Assembly (NCBI GenBank): GCA_003116975.1
Contig: BGKB01000224.1
Coordinates: forward strand, 48,759-112,758
Reading direction: 5' to 3'
Length of the DNA: 64,000 bases
From: Aurantiochytrium sp. KH105
Lineage: Eukaryota; Sar; Bigyra; Thraustochytrida; Thraustochytriidae
The notes under the pieces were generated by a model. That model was given only the letters and a program-made list of their open reading frames with translations, was not told the DNA's origin and did not search any database. Shown piece after piece: positions 30,028 to 40,301 of the stretch. A program made the position numbers and the translations under genes. The stretch's first letter is position 1; each line of letters begins with the position of its first letter.

Positions 30028-31674
30028 TCATGTCTTTCGACTAAAGCTCGTGGAAAACAGCTTGAGCTTAGCCCCTCGATCTGGATTCTCGTTCGAGCAG
30101 ACGCGGAGGTACTTGGCACAGCCTGAATGGCCAAGAAGGGAGAAATCTTGGGGAAGAATGTGCAATCGAGCCACTGAAGCATGCTCACTCCACAAGCAGT
30201 CATATACTTCCTCTTTACCTACCGGGGCGAACTTATTGCTCGTCACGGTACACTTTTCGCTGAGCCCGACACGTGCGATTCCAACTCCCTCATACGAGTG
30301 AAAGAGACTGACTAGAAGGATGGAGATGCGGCCACTATATTTCAAATCAATGGTGATGCAGCTGTTGTGCGACGTGGTCATGATTGTTTTTGGCTTCTTT
30401 GCCAGATCCGTACCAAAGTACCAATTTTCATTAGCCTTCACGTGGCGACTGAATGTCTCCTCCTTGTTGAATTCAATTGATTCGACAAATTTGGATTCGA
30501 AAAATTCGGCCATGAGTGTGTCCATTTCCATAGGTGGAGGGAGGGCGCTGGAGTTGAATTGATTGCCTTGGACCGACGTCGTCGGATCCTGTGCCTCTGC
30601 TCGTTGAAGCATACCTTCGATGGCGAACATTAGAACAGACGCGCTGATGTTGTGCCCATACCGTGTCGGATGAATCGGATCCGAGAAGTAGCAGCCTTCG
30701 CGAAAGTTCCAATCAGCCTCTGACCACCCAGGACCTATCATACGCAAAATGTCAAACTGAGGCAGGTCGTAATAGCTCAGCACTTCAAGATGATCGTGAG
30801 CGGCGTCCAAGCGATACGGCGGAAGCCGAATGCTACCAGTTTTCAACTTCTTCCTATGTCCAACATAGTTTCTCGTTGCCATCTCAAGCCATAGCATGCC
30901 GAGGTGGGGAAAATTTCGCCGTACATGACGAATTAGAGCTTCTGTCCAAAACATTGCCTGGTTTATTTTCCCAGACTCACCTTGTACGTTCCGCTCGATC
31001 GTACCAATGTCATTTGCACTCGCTTCCACGATAATCATATCCGCTTTTTGATACGTCGCGAAGTTGGACGGGCTTTGCAATTCGCTCACATGGAAGTCAC
31101 TTCCGCGTGCGCTCACACTCAAATTTTCCACAACGTGGCTGCCGTTGCATGGATATCGTGAGTTCAATAAATCCTCGATGTGATATACGTAACAGTCGCG
31201 GTGACGTGCGCGCGGATGATCTGGATCGGGTCGGTGAGGCCATGAATGTTGTAGAGACACAGACCCACCCAAAACAATCCAACGCACACATTCCCCCCCG
31301 GCGATCTTTTTTAACATAGGAACGAGTCTAGTCTCGTCACCATGGTTAGAAATTGCGCGCTCACACATTCCTCGCGATATATTATGAGCAGAAATGGTGC
31401 AGAGTGGCTTTTGAGCGTGCAAACATTCGAAATCTTGTGCGAGCTCAGGGGCAAAGCAGGTTTCGCGCCATGCCGTGGAATGTGCATTCCCATTATCTTC
31501 TCCTTTAATTTTGTCTTCGTGGGGATACACAGAATGTGATTCGTCCCAGAGAGCCGAAGTGAGCACTGAGCTGTGTTCCGAAACATCTAATTTCCGAAAA
31601 GTCCAGAACACAACGAAGGCAATACCAGACCACAAAAGAAGTGCAGCGATCTTTGTCCAACGCTCGAGCATCAT
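30028..31674 (-). CDS. Type II membrane SGNH/GDSL-like hydrolase
   Basis: 548 residues from ATG at 31674. A single N-terminal anchor (IAALLLWSGIAFVVFW, residues 9-24) points to type II topology. Block I is VLGGSVS with the likely nucleophile Ser138; block III is VEASANDIG (Asn221); block V is FSDPIHPTRYGH with Asp332 and His335 of the DxxH dyad. These three blocks in this order identify the SGNH superfamily (esterases and acyl-modifying enzymes of glycans or lipids). The C-terminal 150 residues form a separate Cys-containing domain without recognisable relatives. Paired Cys and NxS/T sites fit a lumenal or extracellular catalytic domain. The gene is the only confident minus-strand gene inside the array, and codon use is noticeably less GC-biased than in its neighbours. 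Substrate unknown. Confidence 0.8.
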   Translation of the reverse strand: MMLERWTKIAALLLWSGIAFVVFWTFRKLDVSEHSSVLTSALWDESHSVYPHEDKIKGEDNGNAHSTAWRETCFAPELAQDFECLHAQKPLCTISAHNISRGMCERAISNHGDETRLVPMLKKIAGGECVRWIVLGGSVSLQHSWPHRPDPDHPRARHRDCYVYHIEDLLNSRYPCNGSHVVENLSVSARGSDFHVSELQSPSNFATYQKADMIIVEASANDIGTIERNVQGESGKINQAMFWTEALIRHVRRNFPHLGMLWLEMATRNYVGHRKKLKTGSIRLPPYRLDAAHDHLEVLSYYDLPQFDILRMIGPGWSEADWNFREGCYFSDPIHPTRYGHNISASVLMFAIEGMLQRAEAQDPTTSVQGNQFNSSALPPPMEMDTLMAEFFESKFVESIEFNKEETFSRHVKANENWYFGTDLAKKPKTIMTTSHNSCITIDLKYSGRISILLVSLFHSYEGVGIARVGLSEKCTVTSNKFAPVGKEEVYDCLWSEHASVARLHILPQDFSLLGHSGCAKYLRVCSNENPDRGAKLKLFSTSFSRKT

Positions 31675-34165
31675 GCTTAAATGGTGTCAAAGAGGCGAAG
31701 AGAATTTGCCGTTGTTTAAGGCGAGCGCCGGCGCTTTTAGTATTGCCCTCGTCCACCCACGCGAAGGAAACAGATCTTCAAGTCTCCGCTTGACAAAATG
31801 TGGAACAAGGCGAAGTTCCAGATGGCAAAACCGACCGTCCCTCTTATGCTCACGACTCTAGTGGTCTCTCGATCGAGGTGCTCTGCGCCGCGCCGCGGTG
31901 TACACCTTCACGAGATTACAGGCCGGTGGTCGCTTTACGGTATTGCCAGGCCAGATAGAGCTCGTGATATTCTGCCAGCCTGCACAACTTTGCCAGTCTG
32001 GCAGCTCTGCATAATAACACACATTTCAAGTTCGCCCGGGAAAATAAATCAGTGTATTGATCCACTCCCAAAGACCTAATGCCAGGCGGGAAACTGCTAT
32101 ATGAGAGGTAGACACCCGACGACGAACGTCGGAAGGGCACGATGAAAGATCAATACGCCGCGCGTGCTGGACACGCCGGATCCATTCAGTGTGTACACCC
32201 AAAATAACCTTAATACAGTCATAGACCTACATAGCAGAAATGTACCAGGGTCACACGACCCTGGGACCACTGAGCCGAATAGACCTGGCAGCGACCAAAC
32301 CCGATGCCAGAAGCCGGCAGAACCGAAACCTACCATAATATTGAACTACACCAAAGCTTTCTCCGAGCAGCAGCGTGAGAAGCAATCAAACTACCTTCCC
32401 GTTTCGTGCTAGCCACGAAACGGATTTCTTTCACGTTTATTGAAGTCAACTTCTTCTTTCTATTCTTTCAGACTTCTGGGGAATCTCCGTCAACAACAGT
32501 GTGCAATACCAAATCGCACTTCAGTGGCATGGCAGACAAAGGCCAGAGTAGCCAAGGATGCTGGCACTTCCGAGAGGCAGACCGTCACGGAAAACCGGAG
32601 CGTATTAGGGTATATCCAGCAAAAATAAAATAAACAAATTGAGGGTTTGGCGGAGAGATCGGGTCGGGGGCAAAACTGCGCCCGGCCAGCTTTGACGGAG
32701 AGCAGGAGAAAAAGGATTGCGTCCATTTAAGAGAGACCGGCGACGAACAACTTGCCAGGAAGGACCACCACGGCCGAGCCTATCTGAAGTGCGTTTTGAG
32801 CACTGTTTTATTACCCGGGGGGCAACTTGTGCAGAATTCAGGCGTCTTGCGCACGGTCGCGTCTCCACAAACGCTCCATTCAAGCGCCAGTCAAAAAGGG
32901 CTGTTTTCCCCTTCCAAGTGTCAACTTTAGCTTGTGAGTTAGTCGAGCAGTTCGGCAAGCAAGTGCAGAATCAGCTTTGCCTCATTTGCTCTATTGGCAG
33001 CCAGGCATTGCAGCAGTGACCAGCCGACCGCACTGTCAACCCATTGGCGGGGCGTTGGCACAACACCCAGGCTGCAGGTGCCGCTTGACACATTTGCAAG
33101 TGCAGAACCGCCCATAGCAAGTGCAGAATCACTCCTTGGACCTGCAAAGTCTCCTTTTTCTACAAGTCATCCTTCGTCAAGACCGGCTCCATCGGCTACG
33201 AATTTAATCAATAAAACAATTTCATGGGAAAAAACGCACTTCAGGTCGCGGGGTCTTTAGCCCCGCAGAAAATATCACAGATCGATCCGTTCGTCGTCAA
33301 AGGTGGCACTGCCAGAGCTGCTATGCCAACTAAGAAAGAAAGAGAAGAAATACTTCAAAGAGACGAAAAGCGAAAGCACCAGGCTGCAGGCTATGGACGG
33401 CAGCCTGCATCCGTGCCGCACTCGTGTCAAGAGCATCGGCAAGCGATATGGACAAAAAAAAGCAAGGATAGAAAAAAAGATAGGGCCTAGAGGTGGAACT
33501 TGAAATGAAAATGGATTGCCCCCGCAGTGGGATTGGCACAGATCCGTTGCAAAACTTCTCGACCTTCACGTTTTTAGAAAATCGTGGCTTCTTTGGGTTT
33601 CACGTGCATGTGAAAGGTTGTTTCTACGTGGCATTAGCAGAAGAGCTATCCGCGCAGTAATGCGGGCCACCGTCCGAAGTTGTGGTAGGCAAGCATTGAA
33701 GATGTGCAGCCACTTTTAGCAACAAAACTTAGGACAGCTTGCGGCGCGGAGGAGGAGCTTTTGTGACCTTGTTGTTTGGTCACACGGGACAGGAGCTAGT
33801 GCAGCTTTGCAAGAGAATTCGTTACGCGGCCGGCCTCCTCTTGAGCTCATTCAAGTTAGAGTGCGAAGAGAAACTTTGCGAGTTCCTCCACAGCTCTTGG
33901 CGCGGAGGCAAGCGTCCGCGCACAAAGTGTCACCTGTTTTGCTTCGTGGAATGCTTCTTTCCTCTACTATATCATGTGCACACGCCGCGGCGCCAAGACG
34001 CGAAAACCCACATAAAAGTGGATACAGGCTGTCACAAGCGCAGCCTAAGACCCTCCGCGCCGCGAAGGACATCTAGGTAATCTGGACATCAGAGCTCGAG
34101 AAGTCGCGCAAACCCGAAACGTGGAAACGAAGACCTCGAAAGGAAAGGAAAGAAAAACAACCAAC
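31675..34165. other. Spacer upstream of copy 2 with element B
   Basis: 2.5 kb of lower-GC DNA without a convincing gene. Contains candidate element B (32784-33268) and another right-end-like ATCGCACTTCAG at 32512-32523. The palindrome AGGGTCACACGACCCTGGG lies at about 32248-32266. The last 100 bases form the purine-rich leader of copy 2 (GGAAAGGAAAGAAAAAC). Confidence 0.45.
32784..33268. mobile_element. Candidate non-autonomous element B with inverted ends
   Basis: Begins CTGAAGTGCGTTTT (32784-32797) and ends AAAACGCACTTCAG (33231-33244), an exact inverted pair, followed by the same short hairpin as element A (GCGGGGTCTTTAGCCCCGC). The interior shares CTACAAG and AAGACCGGCTC with element A and contains three AAGTGCAGAA repeats (about 32959, 33098, 33119). 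No intact transposase. Target-site duplication not identified by eye. Confidence 0.45.
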
Positions 34166-37100
34166 ATGGTGGACTGGAACGTGAAGAGCGCATCGCTTGT
34201 GGCGGTCGCAGCTGTACTTGTCTTTGCAGCGTCCTCGCGTGCTCAGACCTCGTATGGACAGTGTGGATCGGGAAATGACACCGTTATTCTTAAGGCCTCC
34301 TACACTCCTGAACAGGTAGGTTCTGATGCGATCAATTTGGAATGCGCCTCGCTTAGCTGGAGTCTCGAAGGGTGCTGCGGAAATAGACTCGGGGACAGCG
34401 AGGATGACATTTGCCGCAGTATCGAGACATCCAGCGCATTTTGCGATAGTGCAAGCGTGCCATTCGGAGTTACCTGCGACAACTTTGAGCCCAATGAAAC
34501 AATGAGCGTGACCTTTCAAGTGACGATGACCTATCCGGATGAAGATGAGACATGCTGTCAGCTGTGCAAGTGCTATGGAGATCCTCTTTGCGAGTCGTTT
34601 AACGGTACACGTGACCAAATGATTGAATGCGATGCACGGGACTTCGATTCATGCAAACTTAAAAAGGACATTTGTGACGACCAGTATGACCATGCAGGCA
34701 ACGAGTGCATATGGCTCAAAAATAACAGGGATTTTTCCTGGTGGAACTCAAATCTCGAGGACGGATCGCCCTGCCAGGCTGATTACAGCGTCTCAGGCCA
34801 ACTGGAGCTCGTCATGCTGGACGTTGACGATTTCAAGCTGGTGACTCTGATTGGCGAAAGAGGCGTGCAGACCGACGTGCACATTTCAATCCCTGACTAC
34901 GATGGCGCCTTTGAGCTTAACTCGGATGATTGCTTTGACTTTGATCCTCGCGACGTTGGCGAGGATGGTGCGGCGGATGCTTGGGGCCTCGCGGTCGATG
35001 CGTCGGGGCTCCCAAGCGCGTGGAAAGTGGAGGCCTATGGAGACGTGGAGATTCGCTGGCATATTTGGGAGCCCTCGCTAGGAATCGCAGCTACAGTGGT
35101 ATGCACGAAGGCCATCGGTGCGTCACGAACCCGCCTGGACATTCGCAATGTGATGGACACTCAAGGACGCACTGCCGGAGAAGGATTTTGCTTTAGTGGC
35201 TTGATTGACACCGAGAAGCAAAATGGCACGAATCTGAACAATGCAGAAGTTCACTACAAGTGTCTAGAACTCGAGCTTCCGGACGTCGTGACAACGTGCA
35301 AGTGGCTGACAGACGATACGTGCTATGCGCGCACTCTGAGTGGATGGCAGGAGTACTGGTGCCAGAACGCCGAGCTTGAATTCACGAAAGCAAGTCTCAG
35401 CGGAGGCTCGTACTCGGATATGGTAGCAACATGTCTGACGGACATTTCAAGTGGCACGGATAAAGAACAAGCGGAGACATGGGCAACGTACGCGTGCGAA
35501 ATGAACTCCTATCTTCCGTATGGGACAATGACACAGACCTCTTACGTGACCGAGTGCCTCAAGCTGCTTGAAGAGAATGGATGGTATCCTTGGGATAAGG
35601 TGTATACGGGATTGATTCAGCACGAATGGACTGTGAACGAGACATGCAAGAGTACGCTGGAGGACTTTACGGACATTCCCGATGACACTATGTGCGCAAC
35701 GGGCGTGATGGTCGAAGTTGAAGTGGATGGCACCTGGATTCCTAAGCTTTACTTTCCCGTGGAGAGCCCTCCGTGCACTGACTCGATTTTGGAAGCTCCT
35801 GGCGATCAGTACCCCGAATTCTTCATGTATCCGGTTCGTATGCGACAGTGTGGTTTGAGTGCCGAGTGTCTTGCCGACAGCGTGAAGCCAGAGTGTAAGC
35901 CATTGCCCACTGTTGACGTGGAAGTGGCTTTCAACACGGATGTGTGCCGAACAATTACAGGTGGTGACTGCACCGATTGCAACCTTGCAGTTGAGACGGC
36001 GCCGGAGGTCTGTACAACGGGTGCCAACGAGGCCTTTGATCTTGGTTTTTGCGAGGAGTGCTGCAACTCGAACAACTTCTTGCTTGGAGAAGAGGGCCAG
36101 TCGTGCCGCGAGCTGACCCTACCTTCAGCATTTTGCGATGCGTCAGATGAGAGCCAGGCCGCGTACTGCAGCAAATTGCAGAAGAAGTCAGGCAAAGGCG
36201 TTCTCACTCTCAATTTTACTTCATACACCACGGATATGGAGTGCTGCGCGACATGCGCGATCTGGGGCGACCCGTATGGCGAGGCGTTTGACGGATCACG
36301 TGAGAAACTCATCGTGTGCGATTCTCGCATTGAGGGATCATGCTTTCCAGACAAGGATCGTTGCGTAAATTCTGGCCTCACTGATCATGGCGGAAATGAC
36401 TGTGTGTGGAACGAGACGGTCTGGGAGCTGATTGATGGGCACGGAGGCAACATTGGCGCGTACGGATCGCCGTGCACCGCAGACTTTGCAAAATCAGGCG
36501 AGAGCGAGGTGGTCATGTACGAGACGGCAAATCCGTACCGTTTGAGCTTTTACATGGGTGAGCGAGCAATTCTGGACAAGATGCTGCTGACGACGCCGCA
36601 GGGATCGTACACTCTGGATGCACAAGATTGCTTTGCGGATGATCCTGCGAGCGCTTGGGTGACGGAGTCGGGCGTGATTGCGGCGACGGCGCTGGAGCTC
36701 ACGTACACGGGCGAGGGCATGGACGGATATGGAGAGGATGAGCGTGTGTGGGCTGTAATGGAGGCGGACCTGGGTATCTTTTTCCGTATGACTTGCGTGC
36801 GATCGCGCGCTGCGACTACGGGCTACATCGGAGGATACCGTCTTAACGTGGAGCATCTCATTGACACGGAGTTGAGCCGTAGAGAAAGCTCGAGTTCGAG
36901 TGGCTATTGCGTGTCGGGAAATATGTCAGCCTACGGTGGCAGCTACACGGCCAACCCGGATGCCGAGACGTGCGAGGACGCGAGCGTTGAGGGTGCTCAC
37001 GAGGCATGCAAGGCGTTTTGGGCTGGGTCGTGCACGCCGGCGCAAATTGACCTTGGCATTAAGAGCTGGTGCGAGACAGCAAATACGCAATTGTCGGTGA

Positions 37101-37666
37101 ATTCATGCGTGAACAAGATCACCAACAAGAGATCGGCCGTGACAGCCAACAATTGGGCCAAAGCGGTGTGCAACGCACTGTTGCCGTTCAAGATGCCGAG
37201 TGACACGGACAAGGACTTTGTTCGCGAGTGTATGGACTTGGGGAAAACCGAGGGGTACTATGCGATTGTGGAGAATTGGGGTTCGGCAGGCGACCGCGCG
37301 AGCGTGCAGAGCGTCTGCGTGAGCTCTGTTACAAAGTACAAGACGCGTGACGAGACGGACGCTTGCATTTCAGGCATCTCGGTGCAGTACGAGGATGAGA
37401 ACGAGGAGGGCGTGTGGACGGAGCTCTTTTTCATTCCCTCGAACAAGATGCCTTGCGACGGTCTGCTGGATATTCCCGCGTGGAAGGCAAAGTATTGGCC
37501 ACTGTTTTCTCGCCCGGTCCGCTTCGAGCAGTGCGATGTGCTGAATGAGTCGGGGGCCTGCCCTGCACACGAGAATGTGGAGGCCACTTGCATGTCGAAC
37601 TCAGGCTTCACCCTGTCCATGCAGTACACGCACGGTGTCATTGGCTGCACGGACGACGCGCGCTGA
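34166..37666 (+). CDS. Array copy 2: secreted cysteine-rich two-module protein (codon-use outlier)
   Basis: 1166 residues from ATG at 34166 in an ACCAACATGG context; the frame extends upstream only from GTG. Signal peptide region ASLVAVAAVLVFAASSRAQ. Module A signature CCQLCKCYGDPLCESFNG has FNG in place of FDG, unique among the seven copies; module B reads CCATCAIWGDPYGEAFDG. DHAGNECIW, GERGVQTD, DHGGNDCVWNET and GERAILD follow the family order, and the protein ends GCTDDAR. Synonymous codons are markedly less C-ending than in copies 3-6 (frequent GGA, ACA, GCA), suggesting lower expression or different mutational history. Intronless; no C-terminal anchor. Confidence 0.92.
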   Translation: MVDWNVKSASLVAVAAVLVFAASSRAQTSYGQCGSGNDTVILKASYTPEQVGSDAINLECASLSWSLEGCCGNRLGDSEDDICRSIETSSAFCDSASVPFGVTCDNFEPNETMSVTFQVTMTYPDEDETCCQLCKCYGDPLCESFNGTRDQMIECDARDFDSCKLKKDICDDQYDHAGNECIWLKNNRDFSWWNSNLEDGSPCQADYSVSGQLELVMLDVDDFKLVTLIGERGVQTDVHISIPDYDGAFELNSDDCFDFDPRDVGEDGAADAWGLAVDASGLPSAWKVEAYGDVEIRWHIWEPSLGIAATVVCTKAIGASRTRLDIRNVMDTQGRTAGEGFCFSGLIDTEKQNGTNLNNAEVHYKCLELELPDVVTTCKWLTDDTCYARTLSGWQEYWCQNAELEFTKASLSGGSYSDMVATCLTDISSGTDKEQAETWATYACEMNSYLPYGTMTQTSYVTECLKLLEENGWYPWDKVYTGLIQHEWTVNETCKSTLEDFTDIPDDTMCATGVMVEVEVDGTWIPKLYFPVESPPCTDSILEAPGDQYPEFFMYPVRMRQCGLSAECLADSVKPECKPLPTVDVEVAFNTDVCRTITGGDCTDCNLAVETAPEVCTTGANEAFDLGFCEECCNSNNFLLGEEGQSCRELTLPSAFCDASDESQAAYCSKLQKKSGKGVLTLNFTSYTTDMECCATCAIWGDPYGEAFDGSREKLIVCDSRIEGSCFPDKDRCVNSGLTDHGGNDCVWNETVWELIDGHGGNIGAYGSPCTADFAKSGESEVVMYETANPYRLSFYMGERAILDKMLLTTPQGSYTLDAQDCFADDPASAWVTESGVIAATALELTYTGEGMDGYGEDERVWAVMEADLGIFFRMTCVRSRAATTGYIGGYRLNVEHLIDTELSRRESSSSSGYCVSGNMSAYGGSYTANPDAETCEDASVEGAHEACKAFWAGSCTPAQIDLGIKSWCETANTQLSVNSCVNKITNKRSAVTANNWAKAVCNALLPFKMPSDTDKDFVRECMDLGKTEGYYAIVENWGSAGDRASVQSVCVSSVTKYKTRDETDACISGISVQYEDENEEGVWTELFFIPSNKMPCDGLLDIPAWKAKYWPLFSRPVRFEQCDVLNESGACPAHENVEATCMSNSGFTLSMQYTHGVIGCTDDAR

Positions 37667-40301
37667 CGATGGACAATGGGTGGATTCTATTCTATTGCCA
37701 ATGATGATGACATCTGTGGCCTAGGCAAGTCAAGGCTGCAAGGTATAAAATATGAGTCACAGTTAACTTGGTTGATGTCGAGTATTTGTCGTTCGTTTTC
37801 AATTCAGCCAAAACTATGTCGTTTGTTCTCTCTCTTTCCCAGTCACAGACTGAGGTCGCTTGGTTGCTGTTTGTTCATTGTCGTTCGTTAGCCTCTGTGT
37901 GGTCAGCATTCAGCTTCTCGGCTCACGCGAGCTTTTCTGAATGCCGTGCTTGTTTCTGAAAACCCCGCGTCGCCCATTTCGCAGCCGGAGCTGGTCGAGG
38001 GAGGGAGGGAGGGAGGGAGCGAGCGAGGGAGGGAGGGAGCTCCATTCATTCGCAGGGGCGTGTGCCGAGCTAGCGAGCGAGTGGCCGCCATCTTGGATTT
38101 TTCAGCCGGTCCTCTCCTTCTTTACAAATACAGCCGGGCCCAGAGGCCGTTTTCCGAGCCTCCGCCACTGTGGACGCCTGGCTGTGGCGGGCGGCTCCAA
38201 AGAGAGACCGACCGACTCGAACTGCCCAAGACGCCGCGCGAGGAGGAGACGAAGGACCTGCGGCGTCTGGCGAATCACGGCCGGGCGCGGGCGCGGCAAG
38301 CAAGCTGGATCACAGCCGGCGCGGCATCACGGCGATGGGAGCCGGGGCGCGGGGAGGAAGGAAGGAAGGAAGGAATGAAGGCAGAAAGGCTCGCAGCGAG
38401 GATGGGATGAATGAATATCCTACCCAACCACCAGTGGCCAGTCGATTCACGATCGATCGACTCGCCGGCGGGACTATAACAGTCTCAAACGGTCGCTTTC
38501 CCGGCCCAGCCCCCACCTTCTCGAGACCGCGGCCGGGGCGCGCTCGTCACGGCCGGAGGCGCCTCGCCTCGCTGCGCGACTTCGTTCATTCACCGGCGCG
38601 CAGGCAAGATGGTCACGCTGGTGCGCATCATGTCGCATCCTACGTGTATATACGTGTGGCAGCAGAGCAGACGCTCATCGCGCAGAAAAAGAAAGATATT
38701 CTTGCCACCAGCCGGCCGGCCAGATGGGGAGGGGCAAGAAAAAAGGAAGCAAAGAAGCAAGGAAAGACGCCGTTCCAGATTCCCGGAGAGGCGGGCCGCG
38801 TCAGTGGCAGTGGGGACGGGCCGGCTACCTTGCTTGCAGCCGGGTGCAGCGGCGGCGCTCCCCGCTCTTCCGCCACTAGCTTGCTCCCTGTCCTGCATCG
38901 CGGCGCAGAGCCTTGCTCTCTCGCTCTTGCTCGCTCGCTTGCTCGCCTTGGCACGCGTAGCACCGGCCGCCGCGGTTCCTGACTTCTTCCGCGCGAGGTG
39001 CAGCGCCCGCCCGCGCTGTACCCATGGCCGCTCGATCGCGCCGCGCAGTCACGGCGCGGCGAACGCCGAGAGAGAGCAGCAGCGAGGGAGGGGGCGAGCG
39101 GGAGGGGAGAGGCAAGATGGACGCCCGCGCGGCCCTCCGGCGCGCCAACGTGCCACGTTGGCGCGCCATCGCGGAGAGGGCGCCGCGGCGTGCCCGCGGA
39201 GGGGCGCCGCGGCGTGCCCGCGGCGGCCGGCCGGCTGGGAAGAAATTAGGCGGGGAATGGGTGGACGCGGAGAGGCCGGCGGAGGCCGGCGGATGCGCGG
39301 TGGGAGACCGCGAGGCCGACGGCGGCTCAGCCTCGGCGCAGGAAGCATGCCAGCCGGCGTGACGAGGGCGCAGCTCGCTCGCTCGCTGGCTGGCTGGCTC
39401 GCTGGCTGGCTGGTTCGCTCGCTCGCGCCAGGATCGAGGAGGAGTGTCTCGGAACGCCTCGTCACGGCGGCTGCGCCTCGCGGCGCCGTGCTGCGCAGGC
39501 GCCGTCTCCTCCGCTTTCCCGTCTCCAGACCTCGCGCCCTGCGCTTCCCGGCGAGCGAGCTGGCGGCGGAAGAGTGACCGAACCGCAGGCTAGCCTAGCT
39601 AGCTAGCTGGCGAGCGACACGAGCGAGCACGCGACGCGAGCGACGCGAGAGGGAGGGGCTTGCAGGAGCCCTGACCGCGCCGGGCAAACGCTCGGTCGCG
39701 TGCCGGCGAGCAGAGAGAGGGAGGGTCCAGGCGGCGAGGTGTCTCCTCTGCGCGCGGGCTCCCGGGGCTTTCCGTCCATCCCGCAGCGGGAGGGACGAGT
39801 GCGCCTCGCGCCGCGCGGCACCCGTGGATCGATCGGTCGCACGGTCGATTTGCGACCGCGGCGCGGGGGAGATCATGGCGAGGCGCCATCTTTCATTTCG
39901 CGCCGTGCTGCAGTGCCGGGGGAGGAGGGCGCCGGAGCTGCTCAAGCTCGCTGTCGGCGTGACGGGCCACGCGTGCAAGATGGGTGACTGAGCGCGTCTC
40001 GCTTTGCTCGAAAGTGGAAGACGCAGTGGGTCTCACGATCTTCTTCTTTTGGTTTTCTTATCTTATCTTTTCTTTCCTATTCTTTCCTTTTCTTTTGCCC
40101 AGTTTGCCCAGGGTTGATTTCTTCTCTGTGGCGGGTCGAGAGGCGGCCCACATCGACGGCAAGATCAGCAAAACCGAATCGAGTTCGAGCTCGAGCTGCG
40201 AGAAAAGCAGCTGCGAGCGGGCGAGCGAAAGAGCGGAAGAGCGGAAGTCTGTAGCTGCTGGCAAGCGAGCGGATTGAGCGGCGGAAGAGAAAACAAGAAC
40301 G
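37667..40301. other. Spacer upstream of copy 3
   Basis: 2.6 kb. GGGA/GAGC tetramer tracts (37998-38042), (GGAA)n (38356-38375), GCTC/GCTGG tracts (38925-38945, 39375-39425) and AGCTAGCTAGCT (39593-39608). GC rises sharply after 37950. Frames here are Arg/Ala/Pro-rich and mutually overlapping. The leader of copy 3 ends in a purine-rich stretch (GGAAGAGAAAACAAGAACG). Confidence 0.5.

Noticed and set aside
38170-39577. Overlapping frames of 270 and 322 codons upstream of copy 3
   Set aside because: Arg/Ala/Ser-rich translation of GC-rich microsatellite DNA, open in several frames at once, with no recognisable motif or plausible start.
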